Shown here: piece by piece, positions 22,646-30,621 of the stretch | Numbering within the stretch: position 1 is the first letter of the stretch | How the letters are laid out: the number at the start of each line of letters is the position of its first letter | NCBI GenBank assembly: GCA_017577575.1 | Contig: PKRG01000014.1 | Location: 1-61,253, forward strand | Length of the DNA stretch: 61,253 nucleotides | Direction of reading: 5' to 3' | Source of the DNA: Acidimicrobiia bacterium | GTDB lineage: Bacteria; Actinomycetota; Acidimicrobiia; Spongiisociales; ZC4RG35 | Notes under the pieces: generated by a model | What the model was told of the DNA's origin: nothing | Database searches by the model: none | The model's input: only the letters and a program-made list of their open reading frames with translations | Translations under genes and position numbers: made by a program

Positions 22646-24346
22646 TCAGGATTCGGGCAGGGCCCTCACGAGGAACGAGGCCATCTGCTCGCGGGTGACC
22701 GGTTCATCGGGGCAGAACCGGTCGTTCTTCGGCGGGTTGCAGCCCCGGGTGATCCCGGCCGCAGCCAGGGCGTTGATGTCGCCTTCGAACACCGAGCCCT
22801 CGTCGTCGACGAAGCGATCGTCGTCACTCGGCGGCAGGTCCAGGGCACGGACCAGGAACGCCGCCATCTGGCCCCGGGTCACGTTGTCGTTGGGGCAGAA
22901 CCGGTCGTTCGTCGGCGGGTTGCATCCCCGGGTGATGTCCGCCGCCGCCAGGGCGTCGATGTCGCCTTCGAAGATCGAGTCGGCGTCGTCGTCGAAGGCG
23001 TCCTCAGTGCCCGGCGGGAGGTCGAGGGCCCGCACCAGGAACGCCGCCATCTGGCCCCGGGTGATCGAGTCCTTGGGGCAGTAGCGGGTGTTCTGGGGCG
23101 GGTTGCAGCCCCGGGTGATGTCGCGGCGGGCGGCCTGCTCGATGTCCTCTTCGTGGATCGAGCCGTCGTCGTCGATGAACCGCCCCGAGTCGTCGGAGAG
23201 GACCTTCACCAGCGCCAGGCTGTCCGGCTCGACCGACTGCGAGGGAGGCACGTCGTCGACGGCGACGATCAGGCTGCCGTCGTGGGCGACCGCTCCGATC
23301 CCGTACATCCAGGCGTCGAGCGAGGTCACGATCGACGACTCCTCCTCGCCGGCGGGCGAGACGACCCGGATGGCGAAGGCGGGGTCGGGGCCGACGTTGT
23401 AGGCGACGGCGATCTCGCCGGTGCGCAAGCCGACCACGTGGACGGGCCCGCCGACCTCGTCGTCGGAGAGGCCGGGATCGTCGAAGTCGGGATCGAGCGT
23501 CCCGTTGGGCAGGAACTTGTAGACGTGGAAGTCGTCGACGTCCTCTGTTCCGCTCGGGACCTGCAGCACCACGGCGGCGCCGCCATCGGCGAGCGCGGCC
23601 GAATCGAGCGACATGATCTCGCTGGCGGTGGCCAGGCTGACGACCGTCTTCACCCCGGAGGCGTCGAAGGTGACGGCCCGGGCGACGTCGTTGGAGGCGG
23701 ACCGGTCGATCACCGCCGCCAGGTAACCGCCCCGGATGGGGTGGATGCCCAGCGGGGCGAGGAAGTCCGAGTCGTTTCCGTCGTCGGCCAGCAAACGCAG
23801 CACGCCGTTGGTGCCGAAGCCCGTGTCGACGGACCCGTCTCCCCGCAGGCGGGCCGCCCAGGCTTCCTGGTCGTCGATGTTGCCGCCCACGACGACCACG
23901 CCGTCGTCGACGTAGATGCCGGTCGGGACCGACCCGGCGGGAACGGACAGCTCGACGGTGCCGTCGCCGCCGTAGGAGGCGTCGAGGTTGCCGGAGGCGT
24001 CGTAGCGGCTGACGACCACCGAGCCTCCGCTGCGGCCGGCGGCGTACAGGTAGCCGTCGGGGCCGAAGGCGACCTCGGAGGGGCTGTCGAACTCGAGGTC
24101 GAACACCTCCTCGCCGTCGGCCGTCACGAGAGCACCGAACCCGGACTCGGCGTCACCGGCGAGGCTGACCGCGGCCCGGCCGGCGTCGTCGGTGGTGACG
24201 TCCACCACTCCGACGTTCGACGTGACCGAGTCGATCGCTGCCCGGCCGTTGTCCCCGTAGGAGGTGACGACGTCACCGGGAGCGGCGGACACGGCCAGGG
24301 GGATGGCGATGACGAGGGCGGTGGCTATCCACCATCGCGAACGCAT
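22646..24346 (-). CDS. Exported propeller (delta-60-like) protein with three SLH-like repeats
   Basis: This 566-aa protein has a signal peptide (MRSRWWIATALVIAIPLAVS) and a propeller-like region to about residue 390 with delta-60-type repeats: DASYGGDGTVEL, DTGFGTNGVLRLL and LDPDFDDPGL. Three C-terminal SLH-like repeats follow, each with TRGCNPP, (Y/F)CP and TRxQMA(A/S)FLVRAL. ATG 24346 has AAAGGAAAA just upstream; a longer frame from 24427 has no ribosome site. It is a paralogue in design of the protein at 19,377 but its repeats are diverged rather than near-identical. A cell-surface location is likely; the function of the propeller is unknown. Confidence 0.85.
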   Translation of the reverse strand: MRSRWWIATALVIAIPLAVSAAPGDVVTSYGDNGRAAIDSVTSNVGVVDVTTDDAGRAAVSLAGDAESGFGALVTADGEEVFDLEFDSPSEVAFGPDGYLYAAGRSGGSVVVSRYDASGNLDASYGGDGTVELSVPAGSVPTGIYVDDGVVVVGGNIDDQEAWAARLRGDGSVDTGFGTNGVLRLLADDGNDSDFLAPLGIHPIRGGYLAAVIDRSASNDVARAVTFDASGVKTVVSLATASEIMSLDSAALADGGAAVVLQVPSGTEDVDDFHVYKFLPNGTLDPDFDDPGLSDDEVGGPVHVVGLRTGEIAVAYNVGPDPAFAIRVVSPAGEEESSIVTSLDAWMYGIGAVAHDGSLIVAVDDVPPSQSVEPDSLALVKVLSDDSGRFIDDDGSIHEEDIEQAARRDITRGCNPPQNTRYCPKDSITRGQMAAFLVRALDLPPGTEDAFDDDADSIFEGDIDALAAADITRGCNPPTNDRFCPNDNVTRGQMAAFLVRALDLPPSDDDRFVDDEGSVFEGDINALAAAGITRGCNPPKNDRFCPDEPVTREQMASFLVRALPES

Positions 24347-24462
24347 CGTTTTCCTTTCGATGGGCAGAGGGGCCGACCATAGACCGCAAACGATCGTTAG
24401 ACGACAAGACCCACCCTGGTGAGCCATCCTATTTCCCGGTGGGGCCTCCCTAGATCCCGGGC

Positions 24463-24600
24463 TCAGGCAGGTTCTGTGGCCTTTTCCTTCTCGGTCGGCG
24501 CCGGCTCCTTCCGCTCGGGGCGTTCGGCGGGGGCGGGGGCGGGCGCCACCCGCTCCGGCTCCACCCGGATGCGGCGGATCGGCTTTCCGATGTCAGCCAT
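24463..24600 (-). CDS. 45-aa small protein coupled to the membrane-protein gene
   Basis: The frame MADIGKPIRRIRVEPERVAP continues with a Pro/Ala/Glu/Lys-rich tail ending KEKATEPA. It overlaps the stop of the upstream gene by 8 bases, and GGAAGGAG sits six bases before its ATG. I recall similar short 'IGKP(I/V)R.I.V.P' proteins in other actinobacteria, which makes translation likely; no function is known. It is disordered apart from the first 15 residues. Confidence 0.65.
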   Translation of the reverse strand: MADIGKPIRRIRVEPERVAPAPAPAERPERKEPAPTEKEKATEPA

Positions 24601-25777
24601 CTGACACTCCTTCCAGCAGACGGGAACGGACGGGAACGTCGGGGTAGGCGGCCTGCACGGCGGCGGCGATCGACGGGGGTGCCATCAGCTCCACCATCTT
24701 CACCCGCTCGGCCCGGTAGCCGCGTTCGTGCTCGATCACGAGCCCCGAGAGCTCCACCCGGCCGATGACGAGACCGGCGCGGCGGCCCGTCAACGCCACC
24801 ACGTCGGAGACGTTCTTGAAGGCGTACACCCCGCACGTGTGGGAGTCGGAGGGCACCTCCTCGCAGTCGGGGCATTCGGCAACGAACGTCGACGACGTCC
24901 ACGGCTGCCACACGCCCCGCAGGACGTGGCCGGTCCAGCCCCACGCCCGCCAGGCGGTGATCGCAGTCGGCGACCAATACTCCTCCCCCAGGTCGGCCGC
25001 CGGCTCCTCGGACTCTTCGGTCGGGGCCCATCGGCGCTTCAGCGCAGACCCGGCCCAGGCGGCGGTGGCCACGGTGGCGATGCCCGCCAGATACGTGTAA
25101 TAGGTGGCCCAGGTCGCCTGGCGGGTGAACGTCGAGTCGGTCATCACCGCCACGAAGATGAACCCATGCACCACGACGAACGGGGTGGCGGCGACGGCGA
25201 TCTTCACCACGTCCTGGACCTTTCGGGCCCAACGTGAGCCGGTCAGACGCCACGGCAGGGCCACGACCCAGCCCACGCCCTGGCCGACCAGCTCGAGGAG
25301 CGGCCACATCAGCCCGAAGGTGAGCCCGATGCCGCCGGCCATGACCGCGCCGGCGAAAGCGGCCAGCAGCCAGTAGCCCGCCCCGGCCGGGCCTTCGGTG
25401 ACCAACGAGAACACGTAGAAGGCGGCGACCGAGAACGTGACCGGGGCGATGGTGCCGACGATCTCCCGCCAGGTGTGGGTGCGGACGAACCGGTAGATGC
25501 GCCGCACGAGGCGAACCAGCCGGCGCCCGGCTTCGATCGTCCCCGCCACGACGCCGTAGACGACCAGCGAGCCGAAGACGACGGCGGCGATGATCGGCAC
25601 GACGACGCCGACCGCCTGGCCTATCCGCTCGGCGATGCTGGTGTCACCGCCGCTCCACCACACGTGGTCGGCGAACAACCCTCCGGCGGCGATCAGGGCG
25701 CAGGCGCCCAGGAACCAGCGAAGGCGCAGCTTCGCATCTCCGCCGCGGATGGTCTCGCCGAGCTCGCGTCCCTCCAT
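24593..25777 (-). CDS. Multi-pass membrane protein with C-terminal Cys-containing domain
   Basis: This 394-aa protein has about six to seven membrane helices in residues 20-240 (LGACALIAAGGLFADHVWW, GVVVPIIAAVVFGSLVVYGV, FSVAAFYVFSLV, WLLAAFAGAVMAGGIGL and others). The C-terminal soluble domain has AECPDCEEVPSDSHTCGVYA, GRVELSGLVIEHERGYRAE and a Pro-rich end. That C-x2-C-x9-C..GVYAF..GxVEL.G.V.EHE.GYRAE block recurs, as I recall, in actinobacterial proteins of unknown function. ATG 25777 was used. It is followed by a coupled 45-aa ORF. Confidence 0.7.
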   Translation of the reverse strand: MEGRELGETIRGGDAKLRLRWFLGACALIAAGGLFADHVWWSGGDTSIAERIGQAVGVVVPIIAAVVFGSLVVYGVVAGTIEAGRRLVRLVRRIYRFVRTHTWREIVGTIAPVTFSVAAFYVFSLVTEGPAGAGYWLLAAFAGAVMAGGIGLTFGLMWPLLELVGQGVGWVVALPWRLTGSRWARKVQDVVKIAVAATPFVVVHGFIFVAVMTDSTFTRQATWATYYTYLAGIATVATAAWAGSALKRRWAPTEESEEPAADLGEEYWSPTAITAWRAWGWTGHVLRGVWQPWTSSTFVAECPDCEEVPSDSHTCGVYAFKNVSDVVALTGRRAGLVIGRVELSGLVIEHERGYRAERVKMVELMAPPSIAAAVQAAYPDVPVRSRLLEGVSDG

Positions 25778-25864
25778 CCCGAGACGACGCTACCCGTTCC
25801 CGGGAGGTTATGGCCCCGCAATAGTGGACGTGCGGGCGCTCATTCGACTAAACGACGGCGGGTC

Positions 25865-26227
25865 ATGATCACCCACATCGACGTCGCCGTCATGTACGTC
25901 GCCGACCAGGAGAAGTCGGTGGACTTCTACGTGAACAAGCTCGGCTTCGAGAAGGTCCTCGACGCCGAGATGTGGCCGGGAGCCCGCTGGATCGAAGTGA
26001 GGCCGCCGCACGGGCAGACCTCGATCGTCCTGCAGAGCGCAGAGGCATTCGGCAAGCAACCGGGCGAGGGCGCCTACCTCACGTTCGCCTGCGACGACAT
26101 CGAAGCGACCGTGCATCAGCTCCGCGAACGAGGCGTCACGGTGACCGACCCCGTCGAGGAACCCTGGGGAACCTACATAAAGGTCACCGATCCCGATGGG
26201 CACGAGGTGATGGTCTCCAAGAAGTAG
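25865..26227 (+). CDS. VOC-family (glyoxalase/bleomycin-resistance fold) protein
   Basis: This 120-aa single-domain protein has paired beta-alpha-beta-beta-beta modules: ITHIDVAVMYVADQEKSVDF and YVNKLGFEKVLDAEMW, then IVLQSAEAFGKQPGEGAYLT and TYIKVTDPDGHEVMVSKK. Vicinal-oxygen-chelate residues are consistent with His4 and a late Glu (GHEV). The family includes glyoxalases, dioxygenases and resistance proteins; the substrate cannot be told. ATG 25865 is the natural start of the domain; the ribosome site is weak. The longer upstream frame is antisense to the membrane-protein gene. Confidence 0.8.
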   Translation: MITHIDVAVMYVADQEKSVDFYVNKLGFEKVLDAEMWPGARWIEVRPPHGQTSIVLQSAEAFGKQPGEGAYLTFACDDIEATVHQLRERGVTVTDPVEEPWGTYIKVTDPDGHEVMVSKK

Positions 26228-26256
26228 CCCGGCCGGGGCGTTCAACCCCGGCCGGG
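26228..26256. terminator. Bidirectional terminator between VOC and amidohydrolase genes
   Basis: CCCGGCCGGGG and CCCCGGCCGGG make a perfect 11-bp stem with a 7-base loop. It starts at the base after the VOC stop and lies 29 bases past the convergent amidohydrolase stop. Confidence 0.8.
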
Positions 26257-26284
26257 AGGAGACGTGGGCTTCGGAAGGCGGGGA

Positions 26285-27631
26285 TCAGTCCGGGGACAGC
26301 CGGCCCCCGGCGCGCCGCCGCACCGCCAGAGCCGACTCCTCGGCCTTGGCGACGATCTCGTCGGCGTCGTGGGCCAAGAGCCGTCCCCCGCGCTTGAGGA
26401 AGCGGCCGTCGATCATCACCGAGTCGACGTTGGCGGGCGTGACCGACCGCACCACCGTCGACTCCACGTCCGCCACCGGGGCGACGTTGATGTCGCTCGC
26501 CCGGATCATGATCAGGTCGGCCCGCTTCCCGGGGGTGAGCGACCCGACCAGGTGGTCGATGCCGAGGGCCTTGGCGCCGTTGATCGTCGCCATCTCGATG
26601 CACTGGCGGAACGTGATCGCCTCCATGTCGGCGGTGGGGGTCCCCTCCCAGGGGATGCCCATGTTCCAGGCAACGTTCATCGCCTCGAAGAGGTTGACCG
26701 GGGCGATCGATGTGGCGTCGATCGAGAAGGAAACCGTCACCCCCGCATCGCGGAACCGCAGCAGCGCCGCCCGCGGGTCGCCCGCCTCGCCCAGGCGGAG
26801 CTCGGAGTGGACCGTGAAGCTCAGCGGCGTGTTGTTTCGGGCCATCGCCTCCATGTCGACGTCCCGGGCGGCGAGGAAGTGACAGATGAGGAACTTCGGC
26901 CCGTCGAGGTACCCACGCTCTTCCAGGTCCACGGCATCGACCTTGGTCGAGCCGCCCTGCATGGTGTGGATCGAGATCGGCAGGCCCCGCTCGCGTGCCT
27001 GGGCGACCTCACGGTGGAACACTCGATCGCTTCCGAGGTCGGGCCCGCGTAGGTTGACGCCGAGATGGACGAGCCCGTCGAGGGTGGCGGGGTCGCCGAA
27101 CCACTCGTTCGCCACTCGGTCGATGTCGGTGAAGTCGAGCTCTTCGTCCTCGGGCAGCAGGTCGCGGTGGCCGTAGGAGTACCGGGCACGCACCATCGAC
27201 TCCTGGTGGGCCCTCAGCTCGGCATCGGCGTGGTCGGGCGTACGGGTGTTGTGGGACCAGTTGTGGACCGTGGTGATGCCGGCATTGAGCGCCTCCACCG
27301 ATCCCAGGAGCACACTGCGGTAGAAGTCCTCCGGCTCGTACTGGGCGGAGGTGTCCCACTTGGCGGGGAAGTACTCGTAGCCCTCGGAGATGAAGTTGCG
27401 GCCGAGCGACGACCACATGTGCCAGTGGCTGTCTATCAGCCCCGGCATCACGATCATCCGCCGGGCGTCGATCACCTCCGCCCCTTCGGCGTCGAGGTCC
27501 CGCCCGACGGCGACGATCTCCCCGTCCCGGACGAGCACCTGGCCCGGGTCGAGGATCCCGAGCTCCGGGTCGACGGTGACGACGGTCGCCCCGTCGATCA
27601 AATAGTTCCCGCGTTCTGGCCGTTCCGGCAT
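26285..27631 (-). CDS. Amidohydrolase family protein (TRZ/ATZ-like), end of the Liv-type operon
   Basis: This 448-aa metal-dependent hydrolase has an N-terminal beta-sandwich (DGATVVTVDPELGILDPGQV), the metal motif MPGLIDSHWHMW (HxH) near residue 70, ICHFLAARDVDME and FTVHSELRLGE for later His ligands, and SFSIDATSIAPVNLFEAMNV where the catalytic Asp is expected. The C-terminal GSLTPGKRADLIMI is typical of cytosine, triazine and adenosine deaminase-like members. GGAGGAA precedes ATG 27631. It closes the operon with the ABC transporter, so its substrate is probably the amine or amide compound imported; the substrate itself is unknown. Confidence 0.82.
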   Translation of the reverse strand: MPERPERGNYLIDGATVVTVDPELGILDPGQVLVRDGEIVAVGRDLDAEGAEVIDARRMIVMPGLIDSHWHMWSSLGRNFISEGYEYFPAKWDTSAQYEPEDFYRSVLLGSVEALNAGITTVHNWSHNTRTPDHADAELRAHQESMVRARYSYGHRDLLPEDEELDFTDIDRVANEWFGDPATLDGLVHLGVNLRGPDLGSDRVFHREVAQARERGLPISIHTMQGGSTKVDAVDLEERGYLDGPKFLICHFLAARDVDMEAMARNNTPLSFTVHSELRLGEAGDPRAALLRFRDAGVTVSFSIDATSIAPVNLFEAMNVAWNMGIPWEGTPTADMEAITFRQCIEMATINGAKALGIDHLVGSLTPGKRADLIMIRASDINVAPVADVESTVVRSVTPANVDSVMIDGRFLKRGGRLLAHDADEIVAKAEESALAVRRRAGGRLSPD

Positions 27632-27662
27632 CGTTCTGATTCCTCCAGTGTTTCTCGGCGGC

Positions 27663-28364
27663 CTAGAGGCCGACCAGGTCGTTCATCAGCACAGGGTCGT
27701 TGCGGAGCTCCGCCGGGTCTCCCTCCCATTCGATCCGCCCGCTCTCTCCGATCACCGCCAGGCGATCGGCTACGTCGAGCGCCAGGTCGACGTTCTGTTC
27801 TGCAACGAGGATCGTCTGCCCGTCCTCTTTCAGGGCGATCAGCGTGTCCCGGACGACGTCGCGGATCGCCGGGGCCAGCCCCTCGGACGGCTCGTCCATC
27901 AGGACCACGAGAGGGTTGGTCATGAGCGCCCTTCCGATCGCCAGCATCTGCTGCTCTCCGCCCGACAGCACGCCGCTCGGCTGGTTGCGCCGCTCCGCCA
28001 AGCGCGGGAACAGCTCGTAGACCTTCCCGAGGTCCCAGCCTCCGTCTGTGGGGCGATGACCGATCCGGAGATTCTCTTCGACCGTGAGGGTCCCGAACAC
28101 CCGCCGTCCTTGCGGGACGAGGGCGAGACCGCGGCGGGCGATCTCGTAGTTGGAGAGGCCGAGGATCCCCTCGCCGGCCAACGTCACCGTGCCTCCGGTC
28201 ACGGTCGGAGGCTCCAGACCGCAGATCGACCGGATCAGGGTGGTCTTTCCCATCCCGTTGCGGCCGAGCAGCGCCACCGCTTGGCGCTCCTCCACTTTCA
28301 GGTCTATCCCGTGGAGGACGACGCCCTTGCCGTAGCCGGAGCGCAGCTCCTTCACTTCGAGCAT
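27663..28364 (-). CDS. livF: Branched-chain-amino-acid-type ABC transporter ATPase (LivF-like)
   Basis: This 233-aa ATPase has Walker A LLGRNGMGKTTLIRS, Q-loop LVPQGRRVFGTLTVEEN, signature LSGGEQQMLAIGRALM, Walker B LVVLMDEPSEGLAP and H-loop-like TILVAEQNVDLAL, the last typical of LivF. Its ATG shares one base with the LivG stop (TGATG). It energises uptake of amino acids, amides or ureas in HAAT transporters together with LivG. The long frame that continues upstream through LivG is a shadow. Confidence 0.9.
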   Translation of the reverse strand: MLEVKELRSGYGKGVVLHGIDLKVEERQAVALLGRNGMGKTTLIRSICGLEPPTVTGGTVTLAGEGILGLSNYEIARRGLALVPQGRRVFGTLTVEENLRIGHRPTDGGWDLGKVYELFPRLAERRNQPSGVLSGGEQQMLAIGRALMTNPLVVLMDEPSEGLAPAIRDVVRDTLIALKEDGQTILVAEQNVDLALDVADRLAVIGESGRIEWEGDPAELRNDPVLMNDLVGL

Positions 28365-29161
28365 CAGCCCGCCCTCCCCAGGTAGACGGCCTTGACGTGC
28401 GGATCGGCGCGTACCTCGTCGGGCGGGCCGAGGGCGATCGGCCTGCCGTTGTCCAGGCACAGCACCCGATCCGACAGGTTCATGGCGAAGGACATGTCGT
28501 GTTCGATGAGCAAGAACGGCAGCCGACGTGGGAGGTTCTGGAGCGCCTTCCGCAGGAGTGCCCGTTCCGCCGCCGATAGGCCCGCCGCCGGCTCGTCGAG
28601 CAGGAGGAACTTCGGGTCGGTGGCGAGCGCCACGGCGATCTCGAGCTGGCGTTGCTCGCCGTGGGACAAGTCGGAGGTGGGCACGTCGGCCCGCTCGTCG
28701 ATGCCGACCTGCGCCAGGAGCTCCCGGGCCCGGCCTTCCAACTCGTCGCCGGGGCGGATGCGGCCCCAGAACTTCCACCTATCGTGCCGACCCGCCTGCA
28801 GGGCGACCCTCACGTTCTCCAGCGCGGTCAGGTTGAGAAACAGGTTCGAGACTTGGAACGTCCGCGACAGCCCCAGGCGCGCCCGCTTGTGGACCGGGAA
28901 CCGTGTGACGTCCTGGCCGAACAGGCGGATGGTCCCCTCGCTCGGCACGAACTCGCCGGCGATGAGCCGAAACAGGGTCGTCTTCCCCGCTCCGTTCGGC
29001 CCGATCACCGCCACCCGCTCCTCGGGCCCGACCTCGAGACTCACGCCGTCGACCGCCGTCACGCCACCGAAGCGGTGGACGAGGTTCTCTATGACCAGCG
29101 GAGGGGCCCCTCCGCCCGCCGTGGCGGACGGAGGGGCGCTCGGAACACGCTTCTCGGTCAA
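28364..29161 (-). CDS. livG: Branched-chain-amino-acid-type ABC transporter ATPase (LivG-like)
   Basis: This 265-aa ATPase has Walker A VIGPNGAGKTTLFRL, signature LSHGEQRQLEIAVALA, Walker B FLLLDEPAAGLSA and LIEHDMSFAMNLSDRV, all standard for LivG. I chose the TTG at 29161, which overlaps the binding-protein stop as TTGA; the Ala/Pro-rich first 20 residues precede the conserved LVIENLVHRFGGVTAVDGVS. No ATG or GTG start lies nearby in frame. It pairs with LivF on the LivH-LivM fusion. Confidence 0.88.
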   Translation of the reverse strand: MTEKRVPSAPPSATAGGGAPPLVIENLVHRFGGVTAVDGVSLEVGPEERVAVIGPNGAGKTTLFRLIAGEFVPSEGTIRLFGQDVTRFPVHKRARLGLSRTFQVSNLFLNLTALENVRVALQAGRHDRWKFWGRIRPGDELEGRARELLAQVGIDERADVPTSDLSHGEQRQLEIAVALATDPKFLLLDEPAAGLSAAERALLRKALQNLPRRLPFLLIEHDMSFAMNLSDRVLCLDNGRPIALGPPDEVRADPHVKAVYLGRAG

Positions 29162-30519
29162 TTGCCCTGGTAGTCCCGTGTGAACACCGGGTTCTGCATG
29201 TACTCCTCGGGCGTCTTGTTCCAGAACTGGCTGACTTCGTCGAACGTCTCGGCGACTACGGCCCACAGCGTGCCGTCGCCCCGGTCGACGATCTCCGTCT
29301 GGTAGACGGGCCCGACGACGTTGTTGTATTCGTCGAACTGCAGCGGCCCGTACAGGCTGTTCTCCAAGGAGACGCCCCGGGCGGCCTCGACGAACTCGGC
29401 GCCGTTCACCTCACCGCCGGTGGTGCGCAGCGCTTCGGCGATGACCTGAGCCATCATGTAGGACCCGGCGGCGTACAGCGACGGGATCTCCCCGTGGGCT
29501 TCCTCGTAGGCGGAGACGAATGCCTGGACCTCTTCGTCCTCGCGGCCCTCCACCCAGTACGTGAACGACTGCACCGCACCGATGGCGTCCTGGCCCACTT
29601 CCCGCAGGAAGACCTGATCGGCAAAGCAGCAGTTGCCGATCATCGGGATCGACCCGGCCATGCCGAAGTCGGACCAGGCGTTCCACAACTGGATGGCGTC
29701 TGCGCCGCCGGCGGAGCCGACGAAGACGACGTCAGGAGACGCCGACTGGATCTGGGTCACATAGGAGCTGAAGTCCTGGTTGCCCAGCGGATGCCAGATC
29801 TGCTCGACGATCTCGCCGCCCGCCTCGGTGAAGGCGGAGACGAAGCCGCCGCAGCTCTCCCAGCCGAAGGCGTAGTCGGGGCAGATCGTCACCGCCCGCT
29901 GGTAGCCCTGGTCGAAGGCCCACTGCCCGGCGGGGAAGTTGGTCTGGCTGCTGCTGTAGCCGACCCTCAGCACATGAGGGTCGTACTCGCGCTGGGTGAT
30001 GTCGTCGGCGGCGGTGATGTGGAAGCTGGGGATCCCCTGGCCGGCGACGTATTCGGCGACGGCGTAGGCCGTGTTGGCGAGGATCGGTCCGGCGACGATG
30101 TCCACCTGCTCTTCCTCTACGAGCCGCCGCGCCTTGGTCAGAGCGACGTCGGGGTCACCGGCGTCGTCTTCGAAGACGGTCTCGACGGTGATGCCGTCGA
30201 CGACGTTCCCGTTCTGTTCCCAGTACATGTTCCAGCCGCGCTGCATGTCGATGCCGAGGGCGGCGACGAACCCCGTCGTGGGAGAGATGAACCCCACCTT
30301 GACGGTTCCCGACGTCTCCCTGTCGGAGGTGTCGGCGGTCGTCGTGTCGGGGGTCTCTTCCGCCGTATCGGGAGGCGCTTCGGACGTGGCGGGAGGGGGT
30401 TCGGTGGTGGCCGGCTCTTCGGCGTCGCCCCCACCGGGGGCACCGCAGGCGGCGGCGATCAGAGCCAGAACCGCTACCACGGCGATCTGGCGGAGTCTCC
30501 GTTGGAGTTTGGCGTGCAT
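29158..30519 (-). CDS. Periplasmic-type (lipoprotein) substrate-binding protein of HAAT family
   Basis: This 453-aa lipoprotein has MHAKLQRRLRQIAVVAVLAL, lipobox IAAAC with the lipidated Cys near residue 25, and a Glu/Thr/Pro-rich tether of about 45 residues. The two-lobed type 1 periplasmic-binding domain (VKVGFISPTTGFVAALGIDM, VDIVAGPILANTAYAVAEYV, VVFVGSAGGADAIQLWNAW) follows. It fits the Peripla_BP_6 group that binds branched-chain amino acids, amides, urea or aromatic acids; the ligand is not identifiable. ATG 30519 has AGGAG seven bases upstream. It lies between the permease fusion and LivG in one operon. Confidence 0.88.
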   Translation of the reverse strand: MHAKLQRRLRQIAVVAVLALIAAACGAPGGGDAEEPATTEPPPATSEAPPDTAEETPDTTTADTSDRETSGTVKVGFISPTTGFVAALGIDMQRGWNMYWEQNGNVVDGITVETVFEDDAGDPDVALTKARRLVEEEQVDIVAGPILANTAYAVAEYVAGQGIPSFHITAADDITQREYDPHVLRVGYSSSQTNFPAGQWAFDQGYQRAVTICPDYAFGWESCGGFVSAFTEAGGEIVEQIWHPLGNQDFSSYVTQIQSASPDVVFVGSAGGADAIQLWNAWSDFGMAGSIPMIGNCCFADQVFLREVGQDAIGAVQSFTYWVEGREDEEVQAFVSAYEEAHGEIPSLYAAGSYMMAQVIAEALRTTGGEVNGAEFVEAARGVSLENSLYGPLQFDEYNNVVGPVYQTEIVDRGDGTLWAVVAETFDEVSQFWNKTPEEYMQNPVFTRDYQGN

Positions 30520-30565
30520 GTCTTCTCCTGGTCCCTTCTCTCGGTCAGCAACCGTAGCCGGTTCT

Positions 30566-30577
30566 GCAAACGCTTGT
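30566..30577. promoter_or_regulatory. Palindromic operator-like site GCAAACGCTTGT upstream of the binding-protein gene
   Basis: The imperfect palindrome is 46 bases before the binding-protein ATG and matches, in inverted orientation, the GCAAGCGTTTGC site ahead of the permease gene. The CAAACG/CG(C)TTG half-site style is like LacI-family operators. No LacI-type gene is in the window. Confidence 0.4.
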
Positions 30578-30621
30578 AGTGGTCGACGCGAAATCATCAC
30601 CTCCTTTCGAGCTAGGGGTTT

